The notes under the pieces are model-generated. The model was not told where the DNA came from. It searched no databases and worked only from the letters and a program-made list of their open reading frames with translations. Source: Pseudisothecium myosuroides (Eukaryota > Streptophyta > Bryopsida > Hypnales > Lembophyllaceae). Taken from it: 64,000 nt of DNA. Of the stretch, positions 1 to 9,895 are shown piece by piece. Position 1 is the stretch's first letter, and each line of letters begins with the position of its first letter. The position numbers and the translations under genes were made by a program. Location of the stretch: NCBI GenBank assembly GCA_951799445.1, contig OX637287.1:6076001-6140000 (forward strand). Direction: 5' to 3'.

Positions 1-972
1 ACAACTACTTACTCCAGGGCCTGTCCGCACTCACCTAAACTCAGATAGGTCTGGCAGCATTGGATCGTCTCGAATTGCCTCTACAAGAGAAGATGGTCTC
101 CGCATGGTCTCCTATCATTCTCATACTCGGAGTCAATTACTGGAGAGGGATGTGGCAAGGTTATTTACAAAAAAAGTTGAGATCTTCACCAAACTTGAAT
201 ATAACCAGGTTAGTGTTCCAGGATCGAGGCTTTCTCCTCTTTGATAACTTTACTTCCAGAATTCCATTCCATTCCCTCTCACCCAAGTAGAATGTACTTA
301 CACTTATTCTTCTGTTATTGCGATGCTATCTGTACTTATTACTTTATATGGTGACCTTCGTTGATGTATTCGTGGTTAGATGACCTCAGAAGTGAGAGCC
401 TGCCGTGAATGTTCCAGACATAATCTTCTGCTGTTACGTGCAGCCCTGGGTGATATCAACAGTGGTAAAAATATCGCTGAAGACCTTTCAAGAGTGTGTA
501 CGACTTCAGACATTCAGTCGGGGCGGTCACCAACAGATACAACTAGATTGTCATTATCTAAGAGAACCACTACAGAATCTGGTCGACAAGGGAGTAGCGG
601 AATTCATGTTGGATGAAGTAAGTAGCCTGACCAATATTGGACCTGCATATGGGAACTCGTAATCACCTGTAGAGGCAAGCCTTTTGTCTCTGATATATGG
701 GTGCAGTCAAGGCAATCCAGAGTGTGGTTTCTTAGGGACAAACGTGAAGTCTAGTCAATGCGAGAATCGAAACTCACTGAAATCAGCTCAACGGTACTGA
801 CTTGACTTACAGACTTGTGACTCCTGACTTGACGGTGTGAGTATTGCAGATTTGTTCAGCAGCAGCGGAGCGATGCCAGGACCCAGTGCCCCTCGAGACC
901 GTAACTTTGGATAGACTTGTGCAGTCGAAGAAAGCCAAAATGGAGTCTGCTAAAGAAGAGCTACTTTCATAA
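1..972 (+). CDS. VPS51: VPS51 (UNHINGED-type) homologue, 3' end only
   Basis: These are the C-terminal exons of a VPS51 subunit, a component of GARP/EARP, the tethering complexes that capture endosome-derived vesicles at the trans-Golgi. Exons are 1-208 (open from the window edge, donor GTTAGT), 444-617 (after TTACGTGCAG, donor GTAAGT) and 850-972 (after TATTGCAG, stop TAA at 970-972). All three junctions are phase 0. Visible family blocks are SQLLERDVARLFTKKVEIF in exon 1, FQECVRLQTFSRGGHQQIQ in exon 2 and AAERCQDPVPLETVTLDRL in the last exon. These match the order and spacing of the plant VPS51 C-terminus as I know it. The N-terminal VPS51/COG-like region lies outside the window. The low-complexity Ser/Arg stretch at the start of exon 1 is the usual variable linker. 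Family assignment is strong and exon ends are inferred. Confidence 0.87.
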
Positions 973-3132
973 TTGGTCATAGTGGAATTTCAGTAGCAAA
1001 TCGGTTTTCGCTCTCCATCCTTATTTTTTGTTTCCGCCTGCTTCTAGCCTATTTTATTATCTGCTGCAGACTAGGAGGCTGATTGCGGCTTAGTTTCACG
1101 CACAATAGTACTAGTCATATTGTTGCCATTTGACAACATGGAGATCATAATCATGAAACGTTATGGACTAAATATACGGTACGGTTGGAATCAGGTCAAA
1201 GATCCTGGTGGGCACCTTCCTCGGAGGTCATCTTTAGTGGCAGCCGCCAGTTGGAGGCCATGTGCCTGATCATTCGCTGTTGAAGCTAGGCGACTCTGAG
1301 ATTGCTGAGTAGAGTCCAGAGAGGACAGCACAATTGTCTAATTTTTTAAGTTTTTTGGTATCTTCTCATGCTGGCGGCGGATACAACGCGTGATGAGGCA
1401 TTCAAGACTTCACTTTACTGATTAGTGTCAGCTTCCACACTCAGATAAGTCTTCCGACTTCGAATTTGTCCTTATTCCTCTTTCTGTTGATCTCCACGTG
1501 TCACGCAACTCACCTCCTCAGTTAACAGCATGAGTGGTCGGTTTTTTCAAATTTTCCGGCAATTCCTCGTTAAGTTTTTATTTTTTTCGTTCAAATATTT
1601 GAATACCGAAATCAAACCTTGTAGGATCCGACGATCGAAACTAAAGAAATTGGCTCTCAGAGCAGTCCCAGAGAAGTTAAAAGAATTAAGCGGACTTGGT
1701 GACAGATGGGTTGCTTGAAGCTTGCCACTAAAGCATGCAAAATCCTTGCTTAACTTCAGAGTTCAGACCAGCTGGTCTGAGTTGCCGTTTCAATCTCATG
1801 CGTCATCTTTTTGTTTGGAAGTTATATGCAACCACGATGCTACAACATAAGTGCTTCTCCCCACTTTTTATTACAGACTATTTTAGTTCCTGCAAACGGC
1901 AGGTCCCGGGTATTCATGGAATTTTCTACGGAGAAACTTCGACGGTGCAACCACATGGATGGGGAGAGAGCACGTGGCGCAGACTGAAAGAGGTAAGACT
2001 ATCACTGAACTGAAAGCTTCTCTGGAAGAATATGCTCCAAGTGCGCTTCTTGGAAATGGTCCAGGTCAGACACTGTTTTCCCACTCAGTTCAATTCTCCG
2101 ACACAAATATGATGTGGAGGGGCAAAGTTGAACGGAACAAAGTCGACAGCCAGAACAAAGTCGAGGGAATGTAAATGACAACTCCTGCAGGACTTGTCTG
2201 TCATATAGGAAACCTTCCCTGACCACTTCAGTCCCTCGGCTTTATATTCTATCTTTAAGATATTCCTTTTGGATTCCTTATCCTGGTCGTGGCCGCATGG
2301 GCCGCATGGCCCGCATCCTGCTTTTCTGGCCCTCCGATGCCTCTTAAAAATCCTTCAATAGGTGGACAGACGGATGAGGGCGTTCGGCGGCGCTGGCTAC
2401 TTTCCTTTAAAGACCTCCCCCTTAACCTTTTTTTGTTTTATTTAATTTTTCTATGGATATTTCATTCACCATTTTAAACCACTTGGAGGTACGACAGGCC
2501 ATGTGAACTCTGCTTTCGCTCCCTTGAATCCCGGCGACATACACTGGTTCGTCCTGATTTCTTATTCGGATAATTCCCAAAGTTCCAATTGGTTCGTGGT
2601 GGAGTCAGTGGAGCGTCGGTCGAAGAAGAAACAACCTATTATCATCCCAAAAGAACTGGCCCCCTCGCTCGGCCCTCCAAGTCATTCCAGGGGTGCAAGT
2701 AAAAAAAAAGTCGTGCTTGATTAATTCGTCTTGTACACCTCTGCTAGCTAATTTGGGGCCTCTGATTGCAAATATGAATTCAATATTTGCATAATTCAAA
2801 GAAACAATCATTACGACAAGTTAGTAACCAAAAACGAAAAAGATGGTAAACCCGTCTTAGTCTATAGTAGTTTGACAAGCCTCTTGCGGAGGCCATTTTG
2901 CCCCCCTTGTTTTATACTTGGAAAAAATGCAGGAACTTTTTACTTGCGAGGCATAATAAAATTTACAAATTCTGAGTTCATATTTGCAATCAGATGTCCC
3001 AAAATAGGTAGGAACCATGGCACAAAATAGGGGCTCTTTTTTTTTACATTCACCCCTGCCTTTACCTCCGCAACTGCTACAGACTCTGCCGGTAAACCAC
3101 CTCTCAAGTCGCGCACTGGCTGACGCTTTACT
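973..3132. other. 3' flank of VPS51 and intergenic DNA
   Basis: This holds the probable 3' UTR of the VPS51 gene (first few hundred bases) and then mixed-composition DNA without a convincing gene. A short imperfect repeat of GGCCGCATGG type lies near 2290-2320. Small open frames at 1735-2174 and 2503-2724 show no family I can defend. Confidence 0.5.
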
Positions 3133-3361
3133 TTAACCCTGAAGCGCTCCGACGTCCATATTCTGGACGATGAACAGAGCGCTTCAAGGCACTGTTTAGC
3201 CCAGTTAACTTCTCATTCATCCACTGTAATACTTGGATCTAGAAAAGACAACCTTCCTTAGTGATCAAATTCAAGAAATTCCAGAAAATGATGTTTTTGT
3301 ACAAAGATATAAGCAAAAATGTGCAAAATTTCAAAAAAGGATTGAGACGTTTAGGGGTTAA
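3133..3361. mobile_element. TTAA-flanked inverted-repeat element, piggyBac-like, 229 bp
   Basis: The left end reads TTAACCCTGAAGCGCTCCGA and the right end reads CGTTTAGGGGTTAA, so both borders carry TTAA followed inward by CCC. The interior is related to a second copy at about 35564: both contain TTCTCATTCATC and a GATGAA..GAGTGCTT/GAGCGCTT block near the left end. There is no coding capacity. It fits a miniature piggyBac-type element, with the inverted repeats decayed. Confidence 0.5.
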
Positions 3362-3784
3362 GGGTACTCTCCACGTAGAAGCCTCATTGGACGACACGGT
3401 ACTCTACTGTGACTGAAGTTTTAGGGCATGATCCGGGTTCCGAGGGGGCAATGCTCCTGCTGGATAAGCCGCCAAGCCACGTCACCTGTCTGAGTCAGCG
3501 CACACTAAGTCCACCTATTACCAACGATCTTGTACACGCTGCAACACTTTCGTTTTGCTGCTGATTTCGCACAGCATGACCTCTCGCAGCTCCAAATGCC
3601 ACCATGGCCAGGGCTAAAGGAAGGGTAGAGCGGTCTTGTTGTCTTCTTCACCGCATGGGGTTGAGACTTAGTTGAGAGGGGGTAAATGTGAAAATCTGAC
3701 CCTATTTTGCGCCATTGATTTTGTAAATCATGACCTTACACAACTTATTTGGGATCTTCAATCCTGAATATGAATTAAAATATT

Positions 3785-4102
3785 TCAAATTTGGTTATTT
3801 ATAGTCACTAGTAGGATGGTGTTCTTGGGGCACCAAGCAATAGTGGATTCAAATATTCCAAATTTGGTTATTTATAGTCACTAGTAGGATGGTGTTCTTG
3901 GGGCACCAAACAATAGTGGATTCAAATATTTCAAATTTGGTTATTTATAGTCACTAATAGGATGGTGTTCTTGGGGCACCAAGCAATAATATTAGAGTGG
4001 TGGTTAAAGGCCTACATTGGCACCAAGTTAGTGTTCTTGGGTTATCTTTAGTCACTAGTAGGATGGTGTTCTTGGGGCACCAAATAATAGTATTAGATAG
4101 TG
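3785..4102. repeat. 73-bp tandem repeat, three close copies plus a diverged fourth
   Basis: Near-identical units repeat with a 73-bp period, the GGTTATTTATAGTCACTAG block falling at about 3793, 3866 and 3939. A fourth diverged copy of the core TAGGATGGTGTTCTTGGGGC lies near 4060. A related, non-tandem segment (ATAGTG, CATATTGGCACTAGCTTGG) lies near 47965-48015. No open reading frame spans the repeats. Confidence 0.85.
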
Positions 4103-4151
4103 GTATTGAAGGTCTACACCAAGCCAGTGTTCTTAGGACACCATAGTCTAG

Positions 4152-4721
4152 TACTACCTCTGTCCTAAAATGATCTTTTTGTTGGACAAAATGTTCCAGA
4201 TTAAGGCTAAAAATAACATTTAAAAAAAACATTTTGCACTATAAATAGGATTTAGGGTTGTCCTTACTTCCACAAAATTTTGAGTTTCAAAATCCTTTTT
4301 AAAGTACAGTTTAGGAATATTGAAAACTAAATTTTTTTAAGCATTTTAGAGGAGCACCGGTAGGCACTTAATTGTCGACTGTGAGGTCATCGTTTTGTAG
4401 GAATTTACTATATACCTAAGACCATGTGTAGACGTCTGTTCCACCTCCCAAAGCTTCATCTCCTTCAATTGGGCAATATTCAAAGAAATGCAAAAAATTA
4501 GAATGAATAATGTTAATTGACCCCTTTAATCATTTAATTTGTCTTTTGATTGATGATTTCATGGTTGGAGGGGGAACTACTACTTAAAGTTGTTTTGTTG
4601 GTCTCCAATAGCAATCAAAAGTCAAATTTGGCCAATTCGCAAGTCATAGACTACAACATGAAGATCATTTTGGGACAAAAAATGAAGGCCAACAGGAAGA
4701 TCATTTTGGGATAGAGGGGTA
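4152..4721. mobile_element. Stowaway/mariner-like MITE, about 570 bp
   Basis: The left end TACTACCTCTGTCCTAAAAT and, inverted, the right end GATCATTTTGGGATAGAGGG match the CTCCYTCYGTCCCAAAATGATCTT signature common at the ends of plant Stowaway-like MITEs, with TA at each border. The right end appears to be duplicated (AAGATCATTTTGGGA occurs at about 4663 and 4697). The right part of the same element, including TTTTGATTGATGAT and GGGGGAACTAC, recurs at 36967-37111. Non-coding. Confidence 0.6.
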
Positions 4722-4770
4722 CTATTCCTCCGTGCCCAAAGACCACCATTTCCATTAGTGAGTGAATTTA

Positions 4771-6099
4771 TTAATCCCTAAACTCCTAAAGCATTTTTTC
4801 ATAAAAAAAAAACACTCAAAACTACTAATTTTAGTTGGAAAGTGCAAAAAAATTTAGAATTATTTTTTTCACCTACCTAATTGTAGGATCTTCACTAGAC
4901 TAGTATAAGAATGCATGGAAGAAATTTTAAAAACTTTGCCCTTGTGGATTGCAATATATTTGCATTTGAAGTGCAAAAATTTAGGATTTTTGCACCTTAC
5001 CTAATCGTAGGATCTTCACTAGACTAGTATAAGAATGCATGGAAGAAATTTCAAAAACTTTGCCCTTGTGGATTGCAATATATTTGCATTTGAAGTGCAA
5101 AAATTTAGGATTTTTGCACCTTACCTAACTAGATTTTAAGGCTTTGAATCTCTTTAGCTCAAATTTTTTGTACTACCAATATTGAATTTAAAACTTTTAT
5201 GATGAATAATTGAGTTGAAAGTCTAGGAAAAAAAATCAAAAGATACGCACTTGATTATCATTCTTTAAAAAATTGTTAAGCAAAAGTAGATACAAGATTG
5301 AAGGAAAAACTAAATTGTTAAAAGAGTAGACTTGCCAATAACTACACAAACAAAATTCAAATCCTTCTCTACTTAAATATAGAGAATTACATGTTTTGAA
5401 ACTTGGCATGATTATTAAATGTCATGTTAAGATTCACCTTCAAAAAATTAAATGCAAAAAAAATTCTTCCTACAATCTTACTGCAATTTAAAGGCGATGA
5501 AGCTGAAATCTAGTTAAAAATTCCTTGCAACTCTTCATTGCCCGATGTGTGGTCATTAGGCAACGAAACAAATTTCTATTATCATCGCAACTGAATTGGT
5601 AATTGAATCATGCAAATATTGTTTTATAAATAGCAACAATAAATGGTAGGTTACTCTAATTCTAAGATGGAATTGAAAATCACTAATCCCAATGGTGAGA
5701 TTGTTCTAGCAAGACAACTAGACCCTCTTGAACTTTTATTTTGAAATCAAAATAATTGTAAAAAATGCATTCAAAAATGAATCCTACAAGTTATTTTTTC
5801 AAGAAGGTGCTCAGATTGCCCGAAAAATAAGATTGCCCGTACTTTGTCATCACTAATCCAAATAGAATGAAGCAAATATTTTTATTTTTTTGTTGCCCAA
5901 CAAACTTCGTTTTGGACTTATGGCGGCATAACTTTTGCTCTTGGGCACTGATTGATATATAACTTATATTTCCAGAGAGCTAATGTGTTTTGCTATCTTC
6001 AAAAAAAAATTAAAAAAATTAAAACAAAAATTGAGACCATAGGAGCCTATCTAAAATCCATTTTGTTCCCTAAGGGGACAATAGAAGTTTAGGGATTAA
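4771..6099. mobile_element. TTAA-flanked inverted-repeat element, piggyBac-like, 1.33 kb
   Basis: The left end is TTAATCCCTAAACTCCTA (4771-4788). The right end is its reverse complement with one mismatch (TAGAAGTTTAGGGATTAA, ending 6099). The interior is AT-rich and non-coding. It includes the 124-bp tandem duplication listed separately and the block AATGGTGAGATTGTTCTAGC at 5691, which recurs at 34815 and 61650. The ends obey the piggyBac rule of TTAA target site followed by inverted repeats starting with a C/T-rich triplet. No transposase is present, so it would be a non-autonomous copy. Confidence 0.65.
4873..5125. repeat. 124-bp tandem duplication
   Basis: Two almost identical 124-bp units lie head to tail. 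Each contains GTAGGATCTTCACTAGACTA (starting 4883 and 5007) and TTGCCCTTGTGGATTGCAAT. Only a few substitutions separate the units, so this is a recent duplication inside the larger TTAA-flanked element. Diverged single versions (GTAGGATCTTACACC) occur near 33885 and 34465. Confidence 0.88.
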
Positions 6100-8620
6100 C
6101 TACATTTTTTTTATAATCAAAAGCCCACAAGACCATATGAGCTCTAGTCCTAACCTTTACTCCTTCACCTTTCCATGCTCAACCAAAACTAACTTTTTTT
6201 AATAATTAATTATTGTATAGTACTCAAGCTACTAATTCTTTTAGTGTTAGTCACATTATTTTTTTTATCATTGCAAACATTATTTTATTTATATTTGTTT
6301 AGTAGCTATTAGAAGAAAGCAACATTTTTTTTGCCCTATAGACACCAAATTTTTTAAAATAAACTTTGTTCTATAAGAAAAATTCAATATAAATCAATTA
6401 ATCCCTCAATAGGCTCTTGAGACTATTTTGCTCTTTTACAAATTTTGGTTAGGTCTAAAAGGCTTCATATTCTTTATTTATTTATTTAGGATTTTATTTA
6501 ATATGGTCAATATAGGAAGCTTTGCTTGATAATATTTCACAAAGTATTACAAAAGTTATAGAAAGAGAAACAAACTTTTTTTGATTTTCAACAAAAAATT
6601 TTAGTTAATTAGATAATCTATAGACATGTGAGATTCTTTTATTTATTCTTTCAATTTATTCTTTCTTTTATTATATTTCTTTCATTATTAGTAATGAGGT
6701 AGAACTTTGGAAAAATTTGTTATGCAAGCAATCACTTCAGTTTGTAGAAAAAACCCCATCTAAGGTCTATTTTGAACTCAATTTTTTAACTAAATAAATG
6801 AATCACTAGCTTCCTAAGTCATTTTTACTAATGAAATTAACAAAATTCAATTTAGATTTAGCTCTACGTTTTGTTTATTCGTAAAAGGTTCAACACTAAA
6901 TAAATAAATTAGGGCTTTGTTGTTCTTTTTATTACCTATGATGCTTGCCTAAAGGTTTTGGGGACCTATTTCTAGGTGAAGAGACTATAGCAAAGGGAAT
7001 ATTTATACAAATATTAGAGTCCGGAAAGCAATAGATTTCTATTCAAAAAATCCATTTTCCATTGATATTCATTTGTTGTTCATTTGCAATTTTTTATACT
7101 AAAGTCCTAAAGTCATCTGAAAGGACAAATGAAAATTTGGTTAGATTTATATGGTTTCAATTTTTGGCAAGATTTTTTGGAACTTTTTTTGAAGATTGAA
7201 AAACACATTAGCTTTCTGGAAATATAATTTTTTTAATCGGTACCTAGGAACAAAAGTTACATCACATTAAGCTTAATATGAAGTATATTGGCCAAAAAAA
7301 ACAAAAAAACTTGAAATAAAAATTTTACGAATTTTTCTTTTCATAGATTATTTTTTTTCCTATACAAAAAGCTTTGATTAATTCCATTTGAAACAGTCAT
7401 GTAAAAGTTATAGAGTTTTTTATTATATAGACAATCATTGGCATCTTCTTAAAGAAATAATGTATTGAATTTGTTTTCAAACTTGATTTTTACAATTTTT
7501 AAGAAAAAAAGTTACAAGAGGTCAAAGTTGAGTTGGTAGATTTTCTAGAATTGTGTCTTATTTTCAATGTTTACATCTTCAAGAAAATGCAACAATTGAA
7601 ACATCCACTTTTTTCAAATTTTTCTAGGGCTTGCTTTTGGGAACATGCTCTAATTTGGATTATCCTATGCAACATTTTTTTAGATCTCCCAAAAATGCTC
7701 TCTATTGCCTATTGTGATGTCCTTCCAAATACTCTTCAATGCATTGAACACAACAAAGGGATTACTGTTCTCTAAAAAAATATTGATCCTATTATAGTTC
7801 CAAATCACCTTTCCATCTTCCAAGAATCTTGAAAGCATCCTTAGTCCAAACTAGATTATAAAGACAATACCAGAATTTTTAAGTAGAATATCAGAAACCT
7901 GATCTTATCTCAATGAGTTTTCCAATAGGTGTGCTTCAATCTTGCACTGACATTAGAAACCCTATTTTGGATGAGGTTTGCCTTCATACCAAATTTCTAC
8001 AAAATCATGGCATTTCTTGTTGAATCTCTTATATTGTTCCCTTTTCCATTGTGGGAACCGTCAATAGCTATAGATTTTCAAAGAATCAACATTCCTTGAG
8101 TATTATTATGCCCTCGTCAAATGTTACCGAAGTGCTAGACCAAGGAACCCATATGCAGAGTCTAGAATGATCCAATGAGAAATCAAAATTGCATTGAGCT
8201 AGTTTTTTTTTATAGAAAGTCCAGAACCCTCCCCTTTGGGACTGTTGCTGAGGCTAGGTAATGGTCTGGTTGGGATTGCTCAAAGTGAAGAATACCATGT
8301 TTTTGAAGGCGAGGATGGGCCAAGCCACTTGAGTAAGTTATTGGACAATTGCTTTGTGCAATCTCCAAAGCAAGAGGCCACTGGACTTGATCATTGTTTC
8401 TAGTCTTCATGAGCCCTTGTGAGGAGAAGTACTATCGGACCAAATTCCACAATCTCCAAATAAATTTCTACTGACTTTTTGTTGCCAAATAATAGTATTT
8501 AAAATGTAGATGAAGTTGCCAAATTTGGATGAAAAAGTGCATGAATACAATTGAAAGTGTTTATTTCCCAAAGATGGATGTAAAAATACAGTGCTTCACC
8601 AAATCTTCCAGTGATCGTCA
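6100..8620. other. AT-rich repeat-derived DNA without a gene
   Basis: There is no supported gene. The segment 7192-7228 is an inverted partner of 5963-6005 (CCAGARAGCTAATGTGTTTT), so an opposite-orientation copy of the neighbouring repeat family lies about 1.2 kb away. The 80-codon open frame at 7533-7775 shows no recognisable domain. Confidence 0.5.
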
Positions 8621-8679
8621 CAGCACGTTCTTTCTCAAAAAGTTAAAAAAAAGTAAAAAAAAAGACCTGGTCGTCACGT

Positions 8680-9895
8680 GGGTGTGGCGCCCTCCGTCCC
8701 CTTTCCCAGTGTTCCCAGTGTTCCCAGTGTTCCCAGGCTCCTCAAGCTTCCCCATGCCTCCACTCCCCCACCATCGCCACACCATCGCTGCCGGCCGCCT
8801 CCCCCACTCCGCCACTCCTCCACTCCTCCACTTCTCCACTTCACTCCTGGCGGCCGTCACCGCACCAACCATTCTTCTCTTCGCAACACCCACTCCTCCA
8901 CTTTCAGTTTTTCTGCTCAACCAGGAAATACACACGATCTCTCCACTTCCTCATCTCCGTCACTCCACCACTCCATCACTTCCTCCACTTCGCAGCACAG
9001 CACAAAATTCCCTCACACCCGCAGTAGTGCGACTGCCCTCTCCATCGAGATTGAGTTTTGCACCAAGCTTGGCACGCAGATTTTCCTCTTGGGCTGCTCA
9101 CTCGCTCTCGGACTCTTTTTCCATTTCTCCTCCCCCTCTCCACTTCCTCTTCTCCATCACACACTCTGTGCACTCCCCTACAGAAAATTCTCTTTCACCC
9201 GAACTGCCCATTTCAATCCCGCCGTGAAACTGTCTTTGGGGATCCGACTCTGCGGAGCTTGTGTGCAGTGGTGGGCTTTCTTCTTGGACTGCGAGTGAGC
9301 AGTGTCTCTCTAGCTCTTGCCAGTTTGGGGATGAGTAGGAGCTGCCGGCCTTTTGTTGCGGTTTAATTTCTTGGTTAGGCGTTGTTTGATCGGGATGTTT
9401 TTTAGTGGTTTGGTGTCGCGCTGCTGTGTTGTTCGTTGGTTGTGGGATGTGGTCTGTTTTGCAGTTTAATTTGTTTACGCAGGCCAATCACCCCCCCGGG
9501 CGGCACGCGGGGAGGGGCATTTTTTGATTTGGTCTTAAGAGTTTTGGTTGTAAGAGTTTCGGTTGTGCGCAGGGTTGTTTGAAAGGGTTGGATCACACCT
9601 GGGAGTCGTTATCTTGTTGTGGAGAGGAGAGGGGAGAGGGTGAGGTGTCTTTGGTGAGCTGGCGGTTTGTCTCCGCTGAGGACTGCACGGGGTATATTCG
9701 AAAAGGGGTTTCGGACATAACTTGTGAGGGCTGTGGTTTTTTCCATTTGTGGCGTTTTTTTAAGTCAAGGCTCGGACAGAGGGGTTTGTAGCGGGAGATT
9801 AGGATAGCGCGCGCTCTTTTATTGCTGGGGACTATTACAAGCCATCAGCCATAGGTACCCTGGTGTTACCCGGGGTCACTTTAGGAAATGGTAGG
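8680..9895 (+). promoter_or_regulatory. Probable promoter and 5' UTR of the ACT-domain kinase gene
   Basis: Base composition changes sharply here from AT-rich repeats to CT-rich, then G/T-rich DNA, as is common at plant promoters and 5' leaders. Four copies of TTCCCAGTG-type units lie at about 8702-8736, and long CTCCACT-type pyrimidine tracts follow to about 9200. Splice-like signals (an AG before GTACCCTGG at 9854) suggest a 5' UTR intron, but I cannot fix its donor. The long open frames in this stretch on both strands come from its low complexity and look like no protein family. Transcription start not determined. Confidence 0.45.

Noticed and set aside
2503..2724. Possible Ulp1-type cysteine protease fragment (GDIHWFVLISY)
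   Set aside because: Only the short His-Trp motif resembles the family; there is no Asp or Cys block and no exon context, so it may be chance.
3785..5125. Tandem repeats as a CRISPR array
   Set aside because: Units are contiguous with no unique spacers, and the window is clearly plant nuclear DNA.
8529..9298. Two long overlapping plus-strand open frames (232 and 206 codons)
   Set aside because: They are made of CT-rich low complexity (Pro/Ser/His-rich translation) just upstream of the kinase gene and match no family; better read as leader/promoter.
9863..9895. Kinase start at the beginning of the open frame (9863)
   Set aside because: That codon is GTG; the first in-frame ATG is at 9896. 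The same reasoning moved the SCY1 and Pumilio starts to 21464 and 45214.
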